Positions 35,766 through 45,581 of a stretch of 64,000 nucleotides of DNA are shown here, one piece after another. Source of the DNA: Aeoliella mucimassa (lineage in GTDB: Bacteria; Planctomycetota; Planctomycetia; Pirellulales; Lacipirellulaceae). The position numbers and the translations under genes were made by a program. The notes under the pieces were generated by a model that did no database searches, was not told the DNA's origin, and worked only from the letters and a program-made list of their open reading frames with translations. The number at the start of each line of letters is the position of its first letter. Positions within the stretch are counted from its first letter, which is position 1. The stretch covers positions 620,001 through 684,000 of the forward strand of contig NZ_CP036278.1 in the NCBI RefSeq assembly GCF_007748035.1, written 5' to 3'.

Positions 35766-36440
35766 TTAAGGTGCTTGCGACAGCATCCGTTGGGCTTGTC
35801 GGCCCCACTGGGTGTCGGGGTAGATCGATGCGATCTGGCGGTAAGCTTGCTGCGCGCGATCGGGATGCTTGGCCGCGTCGAGGTCGGCCAACTGCAACTG
35901 CAACGCGGCCGAACGCGACCGCTGGTAGTCGTATTCCAGCTCGGTAGTGTCGACCGCCAGCTTATGTTCGAGTGCGGCGACTTGCTCGCGAAGTTCCGCG
36001 AGGCTTGGTTCGCCGGGGAGTCGATCATCGGTCGTCAGCTCGGCATCATTTGTCGGCTGGTCGATCAGCGCGTTCAGTTCGGCTGCCTTGGCCGACCACT
36101 GTGCATTGAGTTCGGCCGTTTGTTGTTCGAGCCTTGCCAGGTCGGCGCGAATCGCGTCCCAACTGTCAGCCATCGCCGGAGTTGTAGGCCCCAGCGAGGT
36201 CTCGGCCAGCGTGGGCGAGTCGCCGGAGGTGTTTGGTTCGTGCGACGTTTGGGCGAGCACACCGAGCGTTACCAGTCCACCAAGCATCATTGCAGCGACG
36301 GTACTTACGGTGCGGCGGCGGCGACGATCGCGAGCGCGGGTGACCAGCCGCTCGGCGTCGAGCGTTGGGCGCGTTGCGGGGTGGTCGCTCTCGGCCAGGC
36401 GAGCGAGCAAGGTTTCGAGTTGGGAATCGTTGGTTGGCAT
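35766..36440 (-). CDS. Anti-sigma-factor-like membrane protein
   Basis: 224 residues. The N-terminal 40 residues are cytoplasmic and end with a very basic stretch (RARDRRRRR). One membrane helix follows (about 44-63, VAAMMLGGLVTLGVLA). The periplasmic part has a coiled coil (about 90-175) and a TPR-like end (ALQLQLADLDAAKHPDRAQQ). There is no classical zinc-binding ASD motif. Its position 30 bases after the ECF sigma gene and its topology suggest that it holds that sigma factor at the membrane. This is an inference. Confidence 0.65.
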   Translation of the reverse strand: MPTNDSQLETLLARLAESDHPATRPTLDAERLVTRARDRRRRRTVSTVAAMMLGGLVTLGVLAQTSHEPNTSGDSPTLAETSLGPTTPAMADSWDAIRADLARLEQQTAELNAQWSAKAAELNALIDQPTNDAELTTDDRLPGEPSLAELREQVAALEHKLAVDTTELEYDYQRSRSAALQLQLADLDAAKHPDRAQQAYRQIASIYPDTQWGRQAQRMLSQAP

Positions 36441-36470
36441 TTTGGGTGGATTGAAAAACGAAGCGTACGC

Positions 36471-37118
36471 CTACGAGGGATCGATCAGCGCGGGGTCGAG
36501 TAACGTCCGCAGGGCGTCGCGGGCGCGGGAGAGTCGGGTAGTGGTGGCACCGGGGCTGATGCCTAGCGTTTCGGCAATATGGTCGATGCTTTGGTGTTCG
36601 AGGTAATGCAGCACGATCACTTCGCGATGCGTGGCCGAAAGCTCGGCGATCGCTCGCTGCACATGCTGGTTGGTTTCGTCTTGTTGCGAGTGGGTGTCGG
36701 CCGCGGGAGCGGTGCGGTTTGGTTGTTGACCCTTCCACCACGACAGCAACAGGTGCCGCCGCCGGTGCTTGCGAAGGTACGCCCGGCACTGGTTCACTGC
36801 GATCCGCGTGAGCCAGGTCGCGAGGGTCGATTGCCCGTTGAATCGTTGTCGCGATTCGAGGGCGCGTAAAAAGGTCTCCTGTACCAGGTCGTCGACGGCT
36901 TCGGGGTGTTGCCAGCCCAGCATGCGAACCACCAGCCGAGTGATGTCGGACTGGTGAATGTCGATCGTGTGCTGCGCGGCCGCCATGTCGCCCTCGGCAA
37001 ACTGGCGGGCCAGTGATTGCTGGTGGGGCTCGGGCATTGCAGGTCGGGCAGAAGCGGGGGCGAAGCCGCCCGCCTGTCGCGTTGCTGCACGCCGGTGGAT
37101 GGCGGATAGTTCCATCAT
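36471..37118 (-). CDS. ECF-type RNA polymerase sigma factor
   Basis: 215 residues. Region 2 (about 50-115) contains the motif AVDDLVQETFLRALESR and region 4 (about 155-205) ends in HIAETLGISPGATTTRLSRAR, the helix-turn-helix. The first 27 residues before a second start (MPEPHQQ, at 37037) are poorly ordered, so the true start may be there. It is first in a module with a membrane protein and a coiled-coil protein. It should direct expression of that module and of unknown further targets. Confidence 0.93.
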   Translation of the reverse strand: MMELSAIHRRAATRQAGGFAPASARPAMPEPHQQSLARQFAEGDMAAAQHTIDIHQSDITRLVVRMLGWQHPEAVDDLVQETFLRALESRQRFNGQSTLATWLTRIAVNQCRAYLRKHRRRHLLLSWWKGQQPNRTAPAADTHSQQDETNQHVQRAIAELSATHREVIVLHYLEHQSIDHIAETLGISPGATTTRLSRARDALRTLLDPALIDPS

Positions 37119-37529
37119 TTGCCCTATTAGATGCGCGGGGGTGCCGAAGCTTACGTGCTTTTTACCAGATTTCTGGCCGGGCGACCGAAACGCAACGAAT
37201 GGGGCGAAATCACGGGGGGGAACAGGCTTGCAGGCGAACGTGGCTCACTGGATTCAGCGAGCGATGCGGTGAGAGAGGCCCGAAATTCAAGGGCGGCCGC
37301 CGGTCGGTGGGGTTTCCATCGATCGGCAGCCGCTCCCTTCGTGGCCAAGTGGCAAGACCGGTGAATCATGCCCCGCAATTCGCCCGCAGGGTGCCAGGGG
37401 GGCGAAAGTTCCCCGAAAAAACCTTGCCCGCTGCGCGATTGTTCCGATTGGCGAGCCGGGAGAAGCCGCCGAACATCCCAGAGCGGAGGAGTCGAGGAGC
37501 CTTGAGCCCCTGCCGAAGCCCCGAGCAGG
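37119..37529. other. Intergenic region, no gene supported
   Basis: A GC-rich gap between two minus-strand genes. Long frames occur only as antisense or shifted versions of GC-rich sequence, with no ribosome site. The promoter of the ECF module must lie here. Confidence 0.4.
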
Positions 37530-37853
37530 TTACGCCACCCAGGGCGGGTCGTACTCCAAGCCGACCGACGCCGAGCAGAACCCCCGCCGGTGGTGCTGAC
37601 GCCGACGATACGCCCGCGCCTGGCAGGCAACGCAAGGCAACTGCACCCGCGCGCCGCAGTGGGGGCAGCGGCCGATCCGCTGCACCCCGCTGTGGTCGAC
37701 CTCGCTACGCTGGGTGCGGGTCGTTTGCAGGGCGGTGGCCAGGTTGTTGACCGTACCGCGGCTAACCCCCAGTCGGGTGGCGATTTGTCGCTGGCTAAGT
37801 TTCTCTTCAGCAAGCAACATCCGAATTTCGTTGATCATCGTTTGAGTAAGCAT
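37530..37853 (-). CDS. HTH protein with a C-terminal zinc ribbon
   Basis: 107 residues from the ATG at 37853 (a TTG at 37874 would add seven). An N-terminal helix-turn-helix occupies about 5-42 (KLSQRQIATRLGVSRGTVNNL), similar to the HTH of resolvases and Hin. A CxxC pair (CPHC) and a second CxxC (CVAC) at about 60-80 form a zinc ribbon. A Arg/His-rich tail follows. Likely a small DNA-binding regulator. No catalytic domain is present, so it is not a full recombinase. The target is unknown. Confidence 0.75.
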   Translation of the reverse strand: MLTQTMINEIRMLLAEEKLSQRQIATRLGVSRGTVNNLATALQTTRTQRSEVDHSGVQRIGRCPHCGARVQLPCVACQARAYRRRQHHRRGFCSASVGLEYDPPWVA

Positions 37854-38025
37854 GAGGCTCGCAGTGGGTTGCAAGAATCGAGAGAACAGGTGAATTCAGC
37901 GGGAATCGCCTAATCGGGCGACCGACCAGGCGATTCCTTGTGGTGCTACAGTCCGGCGTGCCAGGAGCCCGAGCGGGCAGGCAGGGCGGTTTAGGCGGGA
38001 GCGATCCCCCGCGCGGGGCGAGCGA

Positions 38026-38166
38026 TTACTCCTCGTCCATGTCGAGCAGGTCAAACCAGAAATCCCCCTCCTCGGGGTAGGGTTGCTCGTCGTCGGGCAG
38101 GAAAACATCCCAGGCTTCGTCAGGGATTTCCCTCGCGGTCGTAGTGTTCGTGCGTTCAGTATTCAT
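38026..38166 (-). CDS. Small acidic protein (46 aa), unknown function
   Basis: ATG at 38166, TAA at 38028-38026. The product is 46 residues, with many Asp and Glu (PDEAWDVFLPDDEQPYPEE, then DFWFDLLDMDEE at the end). The coherent composition, conserved-looking aromatic/acidic motif and complete frame support a real gene, but no family is recognised. It lies between the HTH protein gene and the 50-aa membrane protein gene. It could be a small inhibitor or DNA-mimic-like peptide; that is a guess from charge only. Confidence 0.5.
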   Translation of the reverse strand: MNTERTNTTTAREIPDEAWDVFLPDDEQPYPEEGDFWFDLLDMDEE

Positions 38167-38526
38167 GAACGCAAAGGTAGCAGATCAGGTGGCCAAAAAC
38201 CATCAAGAACTGGACAAATTTATGTCCCTTTTCTGCGCCGAGTTTGTCGAGTTGAATGCCGGAAATTCAGCGGCCCGATTTCCCCAGCGAGCCTGGAAAG
38301 CGGATAGTGGACCCGCGAGTCTTGTTCGCCCGTTGCGTCACGAATCTGGCCCATTGGTCGCCGGCCAGTCGGAGGAATCGGTACAACCCACACTACACGG
38401 CGCTCGCCCGCAATGAATCAAGAGCAGCAGGGTGGTGGTTCGATAAAGGTTGGAGAAGGCATGGAATGCCGTCCCCGCACCACGGAAGTGTGCCCCATCC
38501 CCGCACGCACTCCGAGGAGTCCCGCC
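38167..38526. other. Intergenic region, no gene supported
   Basis: No frame with coding character or ribosome site. The long plus-strand frame from 38256 has uneven composition and overlaps the small membrane protein gene in another frame, so it is not accepted. Confidence 0.4.
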
Positions 38527-38679
38527 ATGCCATTCGATGCTGTTCTGCCAGTACTTGGAACCTGCTTTGTTGTCGCCTGGGTGTTTATCGGCGGTTTGAT
38601 GGTGAGCGATACGCTGCGCGATGCGCGTCGTAGCCGCGTGGACGGAGCGAGCGACGTTCCGCCTCATCACTTTGCTTAA
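38527..38679 (+). CDS. Small single-span membrane protein (50 aa)
   Basis: The ATG at 38527 begins a 50-residue product. One membrane helix at about 6-27 (AVLPVLGTCFVVAWVFIGG) is followed by a charged cytoplasmic tail (DTLRDARRSRVDGASD). Size and layout resemble small membrane regulators or assembly factors. No partner is known. The next gene downstream starts about 210 bases later. Confidence 0.55.
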   Translation: MPFDAVLPVLGTCFVVAWVFIGGLMVSDTLRDARRSRVDGASDVPPHHFA

Positions 38680-38891
38680 GCAATGCACTCTCAGGTTGTC
38701 GAGCGATCTGTTTGGTGTTCGTCGCTCGACCGCTGGGCGAGGCAATCAGCAGGAAACTACCACCATGCGCTTGTTCGCACTGGTGTAGCGTCGCAGGAAA
38801 CGCTTGCTAAGATAAGGGATGGCACCAACATCAACGACGCAGCAATGATCGTGAAATCGGTTCGCGATCGTAGGCGGTACACCAGCGGCAC

Positions 38892-39194
38892 ATGTTCACC
38901 AAACCCTTACAACCTGGCGACTGGGTAGTCTACCGCAAGCAGAAGTACAGCACTTCGCCCGGCCCCCGCGCCAAGCAGGTAGCGGCCGCTCCGCTCGGCG
39001 AGAGCTACACGTACGTGGTTCATAAATTCTGGGTCGTGAAACAACAGGTCGACGACGCGCGGGTACTCTTAATCACGCGCACCGGCAAAGAGCACACGGT
39101 GCGGCTGGCCGACCCGAATCTACGGGCTGCGCGCTGGTGGGAGCGATGGCTGTACGGCGAGCGGTTTCGTGAGACCGAAAAACTGCTGGTCTAG
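38892..39194 (+). CDS. Conserved small cytoplasmic protein, unknown function
   Basis: 100 residues. The start MFTKPLQPGDWVVYRKQKYS suggests a small beta-barrel (SH3/KOW-like) as in proteins with a 'PGD.V.Y' opening; the middle has GESYTYVVHKFWVV, and the end (RAARWWERWLYGERF) is a charged Trp-rich helix. There is no membrane segment or signal peptide. It looks like a conserved planctomycete protein. It stands alone between the 50-aa membrane protein and the ANTAR regulator. Confidence 0.65.
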   Translation: MFTKPLQPGDWVVYRKQKYSTSPGPRAKQVAAAPLGESYTYVVHKFWVVKQQVDDARVLLITRTGKEHTVRLADPNLRAARWWERWLYGERFRETEKLLV

Positions 39195-39410
39195 TCCACC
39201 GATTTTGCCGCAATTTTTCGCCGCCACACGCGGCCTCTATCTTGCCCAGATCGCAGGCAATAAGCAGAATAGCGAAGTCCCCAAGGCGGGCGGGATTTTG
39301 CTTGTGGGCAAGCAACCACCTGGCGACCTTGGCTGGCGATGTCGGCAGGCCAGTCGGTTGCGGTGTCCTGGTTCCTGCTTTTCAAGATCATTTGGTTGTG
39401 AGCTGCACTC

Positions 39411-39998
39411 ATGGAAGCCTTGCTGACCGTCGTCCTGGCACATGCTGACACGCAAGTACGCGAGCAATTAACGAACATCCTGACGAGCTTTGGGCACAAG
39501 CTGCACGCGGTTTGCGAAACCACGAGCGAACTGCTGGCCGCTTGTTATCCCAAGCCTCCGCAGATGATTGTCACTGGCATCATGCTGAAGGATGGCCACT
39601 CGATCGATACGTTGCTGTCGATCAGCGAGATCGAACCGACTCCGGCCGTGGTGGTGACCGATCGCGATTCGCTGGCGGATGCCGAGCAGGCACTCAAGGA
39701 TCACGTGATGGCTTACCTGGTGGAGCCAGTGACCGAGGAAGACATCAAGCCGACCATCTTCCTCGCTCGCCAGCGCTTTCGGCAGTTCGAAGAACTGCGG
39801 GCGGAGAACAAGGACCTGCGTCAGGCGCTGGCCGACCGTAAGGTAGTGGAGCGGGCGAAGGGCATCTTAATGGCATCGCAGAACCTGAGCGAAGACGAGG
39901 CGTATCGCAGTTTGCAGAAGCTCGCCCAATCGAAACGCAAACGGCTGGTCGAAGTGGCCGATGCCATTCTCACCGCAGCCGAACTCGATGCAGTGTAA
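39411..39998 (+). CDS. ANTAR-domain response regulator (AmiR/NasT family)
   Basis: 195 residues. The N-terminal receiver-like domain (about 5-120) keeps the fold, but the usual phosphoacceptor position carries a glycine/isoleucine stretch (IVTGIML) in place of a clear aspartate. A coiled linker (about 123-145) and a C-terminal ANTAR domain (about 140-195: ERAKGILMASQNLSEDEAYRSL) follow. ANTAR proteins bind tandem hairpins in nascent RNA and prevent termination, so a paired leader RNA probably exists elsewhere. No histidine kinase is next to it. A pseudo-receiver as in AmiR/NasT suggests control by protein or ligand binding. Confidence 0.88.
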   Translation: MEALLTVVLAHADTQVREQLTNILTSFGHKLHAVCETTSELLAACYPKPPQMIVTGIMLKDGHSIDTLLSISEIEPTPAVVVTDRDSLADAEQALKDHVMAYLVEPVTEEDIKPTIFLARQRFRQFEELRAENKDLRQALADRKVVERAKGILMASQNLSEDEAYRSLQKLAQSKRKRLVEVADAILTAAELDAV

Positions 39999-40351
39999 AA
40001 CTACGATCACTGCATTTGGTGAGTGAGTAAACATTGTCGCTTCGGGTGACCGAATGCAACGTGGTTTGCGATTCTCTAAATTGCGTTTAGTGCTATCGAA
40101 CAAGATAAAAAACTTGTTTCACTTGGTTGTCGCCAATGCCAGGCTCCCTATAGTACTTGCAGAGCCGCAACGATTGGCGGCTACTAATGATGCAACACCG
40201 ACGACCATGGCGTGTCGTTTTAACCTTGCATCACCGGCCTACGACAGCCCGGCTTTGGACAAAATCCGATGCCGGGCTTTTTCGTAACTGGACGCGAAGG
40301 TTGCGCTCGTTATTTGCAACAATATTCGTATCCCTAACAAAGGAGGTTCCG
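39999..40351. other. Intergenic leader between the ANTAR and CsbD genes
   Basis: No gene supported. A terminator-like hairpin lies at 40247-40282, and a strong AGGAGG ribosome site stands at 40341-40346 before the CsbD gene. Confidence 0.5.
40247..40282 (+). terminator. Terminator-like hairpin upstream of the CsbD gene
   Basis: GCCCGGC and GCCGGGC form a 7-base stem around a 17-base loop and are followed by TTTTT. It may end transcription from the ANTAR gene, or attenuate the CsbD gene. Because the adjacent gene encodes an ANTAR antiterminator, attenuation control is conceivable. Confidence 0.55.
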
Positions 40352-40567
40352 ATGAATTGGGATCAAGTAGAAGGCAAATGGAAGCAAGCAAGTGGTGCTG
40401 CAAAAGAGAAGTGGGGAAAACTCACCGACGACGATTTGCAGCAGATTGATGGCAAACGCGATCAGCTTGTCGGCAAAGTACAGGAACGCTACGGCATCGC
40501 CCGCGAAGAAGCGGACAAGCAAGTCGAAGAGTTCACTGGCACCTGCCAGACCACCTGCTGCAGCTAG
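40352..40567 (+). CDS. CsbD-family stress protein
   Basis: 71 residues with the family start MNWDQVEGKWKQASGAAKEKWGKLTDDDL and the second part QIDGKRDQLVGKVQERYG split by short gaps. A strong ribosome site (AGGAGG, spacing 5) precedes the ATG. CsbD proteins are small, hydrophilic and induced by general stress in many bacteria; their function is unknown. The Cys at the end (TGTCQTTCCS) is an uncommon addition. It is followed by a PRC-barrel protein and DUF1328, a common set of stress-linked genes. Confidence 0.9.
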   Translation: MNWDQVEGKWKQASGAAKEKWGKLTDDDLQQIDGKRDQLVGKVQERYGIAREEADKQVEEFTGTCQTTCCS

Positions 40568-40673
40568 TTCACACGAGCTAGTTCATCCATCCCCCCAGAC
40601 ACAAATGTTTGGGAAGACGTTTCGCACGGAACGTATGCGACGTATTGAAGAAAAAAACCGAAAGGACAGAGTG

Positions 40674-41285
40674 ATGCGTATTCTATCCCTTACTACCGCT
40701 TTGATTACTTCTGGCGCTATCTCGCTTACCTCGCTGTCGCCCGCCATGGCGCAGGACGGTAACGCTCAGCAACGCCAGGCACGACGAGCCACCGTGTCGT
40801 CTGCCAAGCTGGATGAAACCACGCGAGGCAACACGGTAAGAGCCAGCCATCTAATCGGCATGAACATCGTCAATCGCGAAGGCGAAGACATCGCCCAGAT
40901 TAACGATCTGGTACTCGACGCCAAGACCGGCCGCATCAATTATGTGGCCGTCCAGTACGGCGGTTTCCTGGGAATGGGCGACAAGTTGTTCGCCGTACCT
41001 TACGATGCACTCCATGTTCGTCATAACCCGAATGCCGACGCGAGTAACCACGACGCTCAGCCGGTACTGATGCTGAACGTTACCGAGCGACAGCTCGAAG
41101 GTGCTGAAGGCTTTGACCAGGATCAGTGGCCCGACTTTTCGGACCGTGATTACACCGGTAGCTTGCAAAAGCGTTATGGCGTAGGAAAAGACCGCGCCGA
41201 TCGCAATCGCGATCGTGACCGCGATGGTGGTGTAAACGTCGATATTGGCCGTCGTGGCATCAATGTCGATGTTGGTGACGAATAA
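40674..41285 (+). CDS. Exported PRC-barrel domain protein
   Basis: 203 residues from the ATG at 40674. The signal peptide ends near 27 (SPAMA). Residues about 50-125 form a PRC-barrel: IGMNIVNREGEDIAQINDLVLD then TGRINYVAVQYGGFLGMGDKLFAVPYDAL. The C-terminal part has an Arg/Asp-rich stretch (DRADRNRDRDRDG) and ends VNVDIG/INVDVG. PRC-barrels often bind other proteins or RNA; exported forms are linked to envelope stress. It stands 106 bases after the CsbD gene and is probably co-expressed with it. Confidence 0.87.
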   Translation: MRILSLTTALITSGAISLTSLSPAMAQDGNAQQRQARRATVSSAKLDETTRGNTVRASHLIGMNIVNREGEDIAQINDLVLDAKTGRINYVAVQYGGFLGMGDKLFAVPYDALHVRHNPNADASNHDAQPVLMLNVTERQLEGAEGFDQDQWPDFSDRDYTGSLQKRYGVGKDRADRNRDRDRDGGVNVDIGRRGINVDVGDE

Positions 41286-41568
41286 TCCACCTCACCTCGA
41301 CAACGATCTACGTCGCAACGTGTGGCAGCGTTGGTCGCAGTCTCCCCACGATTGCGATCACGCGGCCACACGAAAGCGACGCAGCGAGTAACCAGCGATC
41401 TCGCCGATGGATTGCTCTCAGGGGGTAAAACAATCGGTGGTAGATGCGACGTACTTCGCTAGTTCGCAATGCAAGGGATGTTCGCGCTCGGCTTTCTAAA
41501 CCTTCCAGACTTTAGCGAGTTTGAGCGCGACGCCCCATGCGACTGGCACTAAATAAAGGAGACTTACC

Positions 41569-41736
41569 ATGCTTGGTTGGGCACTCACTTTCTTTTTGAT
41601 TGCATTGGTTGCTGGTGTTCTCGGCTTCGGTGTTGTGGCCGGAACGGCAGCCTGGATTGCGAAAGTTTGCTTCGTGCTATTCCTGGTGCTGTTTGTCGTC
41701 AGCCTGGTGGCTGGTCGACGTCCGACCGCAATATGA
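41569..41736 (+). CDS. DUF1328 small membrane protein
   Basis: 55 residues, ATG at 41569, TGA at 41734-41736. Two membrane helices (about 5-27 and 30-48) make up nearly the whole protein ([17 protein letters not shown] and [16 protein letters not shown]). This matches the DUF1328/YtjA family, small inner membrane proteins of unknown function often found beside CsbD and PRC-barrel genes. A terminator follows at 41785. Confidence 0.85.
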   Translation: MLGWALTFFLIALVAGVLGFGVVAGTAAWIAKVCFVLFLVLFVVSLVAGRRPTAI

Positions 41737-41784
41737 CGAAGAAGGAAGCGAATTTCACATTCGCCGAATCTTTCTGGGACAATC

Positions 41785-41821
41785 AAAGACACGCGATCCT
41801 ACGGGTCGCGTGTCTTTTTTT
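41785..41821. terminator. Bidirectional rho-independent terminator
   Basis: AAAGACACGCGA ... TCGCGTGTCTTT makes a stem of about 12 base pairs with a short loop, followed by T7 on the plus strand and preceded by A3. It separates the convergent DUF1328 and kinase genes. Confidence 0.85.
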
Positions 41822-41833
41822 ATGCGCCAAAGG

Positions 41834-43285
<1,452 letters not shown>

Positions 43286-43744
43286 AGAGAGTCGATCCGC
43301 AAAATAATTGCCACAGAATCATCTTCGGGCAGCTCCGCCGCGCTTGCCCGAGGCAAGGGGTCGTGCCCCGACACCATGGTAAGTGAGACATCGCTCGAGC
43401 GGAATCGCCTCTTCGGCTCCACCAAGCTCCAGAAGCCCAACCCAAGGGATTGTCACCACTTACGCAACGCCGGAGGTCCCGGCGCGATACTTCATTCTAT
43501 CGCAAACAAGTTGTTCGTGTCAGAATGGGGGAAGATTGTCCAAATTCTTGAACTTTTCATGGAACCATCCGGGCTTCGCATTCGTCCAACCATTTGCCAG
43601 CACTGGCTGGAATAAAATGGGTTCTTTTTAACGATTCGCATGGCAATAACAGGGGGATAGGGCGATAATCGATCGTCTCTGGAGAATAACTCTTCTGTTT
43701 GCCGCACCTGCCCACACTTTTTTACCCACGGAGGCTCTCTAGTT
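43286..43744. promoter_or_regulatory. Divergent promoter region of the kinase and NHL genes
   Basis: No gene supported. Two start regions must lie here. A GGAGG-type site (ACGGAGGC) sits 7-12 bases before the NHL start. No palindromic operator was identified by eye. Confidence 0.4.
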
Positions 43745-45412
43745 ATGTCGCATCAACACAAAGGTCTGCTCTTTGGAGCAGCTAGCCTGGCAGCCATTGC
43801 GTGCCTGGCGCCGTTCGGCCAGGCCGAAGAAGCGGCCAAGGCCGAGCCGGCGAAACCTGCCGTACGCGTGCAGGCGGTGCCTGCGATTCCGCTAATGAAA
43901 GCCACGAAGCTAGCCGAACCACGTGGGCTACAGCCGGCCGCGCAGGTTGCTTGCACCGATGGCGAGTGCCCCACCTGTGAAGCGTGCGAGGCAGGAACCT
44001 GCACCGACGCGAACTGCCCCGCGAAGCTAGCTGCCCAGACCGTGAGTGTCGAGCTGTCGGCCGCTGGTAGCGATGCCGAACTCGGCACGCCGACCCACCA
44101 CCAAACCAAGATTCTCAAGGCCAACCAGGAAGGTCTCGAGTCGACCAAGCTCAACTGCTTCTGCATGACCCTCGATGGCCGGGTGCTTGCCGGTTGCGGA
44201 ACCGACGAGTCGAACGGCGAGATTCGCGTGTTCGACAGCAATGGCGACTACGTCGAGTCGTGGAAGACCCCTGTGATGGTCGAAGCCATCAACGTCCGCG
44301 CCAGTGATGGCCAGGTGTTCGTCGCCGGCAATGGTAAGCTGGTGATGCTTGATGATGCAGGTAATGTAAAGCTAGAGAAGCAGTCGCCGCATGCCTCGGT
44401 GAGCGAAGAGCAAGCCGCCAAAATGCGCGAAGCGGTCATCGCCCAGCTAACCCAGCGGGTCGAGATGTACAAGCAGCAGGCTAAGATCTACGACCAGCAG
44501 ATCGACACCTACACCGAAAAGGTGAAAGAGCTGAAAGCCAAGCTTGAAGCCCAGGACGAAGACGCCGAGGATGAGGATGCCGAACGCGTTCGCAAGATGC
44601 TCACTCAGCAAATCACTCAGTTCGAGCGGGTGAAGACCAGCTTGGAGAAGACCCGCGAACTGTGGGATCAACGCATCGAGCAACTCGGCGACGCCGAGCC
44701 AAGCGATGAGGACATCCAGAACCAGATCAAGTCGCAGATTGCCCGTAAGCTGGCGGTCGCGTCGATTAGTGCGGTCGGCGATAAAGTGTACGTTGCTTGC
44801 TCCGAGTCGGTCGGCTACGGCTACTGCGTGTGGGCGATTAGCGACGATTTCGAGTCGGGCGAAGAGCTGGTCGGCGACCTCCGCGGTTGCTGCGGCCAGA
44901 TGGACGTGCAAGCCAACGCCCAAGGCATCTACGTCGCCGAGAACTCGCGCGATCGCGTAATCTGCTACGGTTTCGATGGCGAAGAAGTCGTGTATTGGGG
45001 CCACGCGGCCCGCGATGGCATCCGCGGCTTCGGTAGCTGCTGCAATCCCATGAATGTCGCCTTCGGCCCGCAAGACACGGTTTACACCGCCGAGAGCGGC
45101 ACCGGTCGCATCAAGCAGTACTCGTCGAAGGGCGAGTTGCTGCAGGTCGTCGGCTCGGCCGATCTGGTACCTGGCTGCAAAAAGGTATCGATTGGGGTTA
45201 GCCACGATGGCAATCGCGTGTTTATGCTAGACATTACTCGCGATCACATTGTGATGATGGACCGCATTCCCGCCGACGAGCGGGCAGCCATGGTGGCCCA
45301 GGCCGCTGCGGCCGAAAAGGCGGCCAACGAGCCGGAAGAAGACGAGGCCAAGAACACCCAGGCCAGCACCACCGCCATTCAGGTGCTGCGTGCCTTGGTT
45401 CCTGCCAACTAG
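43745..45412 (+). CDS. Exported NHL/beta-propeller protein with a coiled-coil insert
   Basis: 555 residues. A signal peptide ends near 27 (FGQA). A Cys-rich stretch (about 75-95: CTDGECPTCEACEAGTC) follows. Then a beta-propeller begins (about 120-215), is broken by a coiled-coil hairpin (about 220-335, KMREAVIAQLTQRVEMYKQ), and resumes (about 340-520) with NHL-type blades such as IYVAENSRDRVICYGFDGE and VYTAESGTGRIKQYSSKGE. The tail is Ala/Glu-rich. The Cys-rich stretch suggests metal or redox binding. It is the first gene before a PhnD/PQQ-propeller fusion. Confidence 0.82.
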   Translation: MSHQHKGLLFGAASLAAIACLAPFGQAEEAAKAEPAKPAVRVQAVPAIPLMKATKLAEPRGLQPAAQVACTDGECPTCEACEAGTCTDANCPAKLAAQTVSVELSAAGSDAELGTPTHHQTKILKANQEGLESTKLNCFCMTLDGRVLAGCGTDESNGEIRVFDSNGDYVESWKTPVMVEAINVRASDGQVFVAGNGKLVMLDDAGNVKLEKQSPHASVSEEQAAKMREAVIAQLTQRVEMYKQQAKIYDQQIDTYTEKVKELKAKLEAQDEDAEDEDAERVRKMLTQQITQFERVKTSLEKTRELWDQRIEQLGDAEPSDEDIQNQIKSQIARKLAVASISAVGDKVYVACSESVGYGYCVWAISDDFESGEELVGDLRGCCGQMDVQANAQGIYVAENSRDRVICYGFDGEEVVYWGHAARDGIRGFGSCCNPMNVAFGPQDTVYTAESGTGRIKQYSSKGELLQVVGSADLVPGCKKVSIGVSHDGNRVFMLDITRDHIVMMDRIPADERAAMVAQAAAAEKAANEPEEDEAKNTQASTTAIQVLRALVPAN

Positions 45413-45430
45413 CCGTGAAGCCAAGCCATG

Positions 45431-45529
45431 CCTTGCTCTCGGCTACCACCGAGAGCAAGGTGTCGGCATCCGGAAGCACCAACGCCCGGTGCAATGCCGC
45501 GGAACACGCCAGGCATTGCTTCGGGCGTT
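45431..45529 (+). repeat. Two hairpins between the NHL and the PhnD/PQQ genes
   Basis: First: CCTTGCTCTCGG / CCGAGAGCAAGG with a 6-base loop (45431-45460). Second: AACGCCCGGTGCAATGCC / GGCATTGCTTCGGGCGTT with a 13-base loop (45481-45529). There is no T run after either. They may stabilise or process the bicistronic RNA rather than end it. Confidence 0.65.
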
Positions 45530-45581
45530 CACGCTTTCGGGACCGCATCGTGTTCAACTCCAACCATTAAAGGACCCCAAC

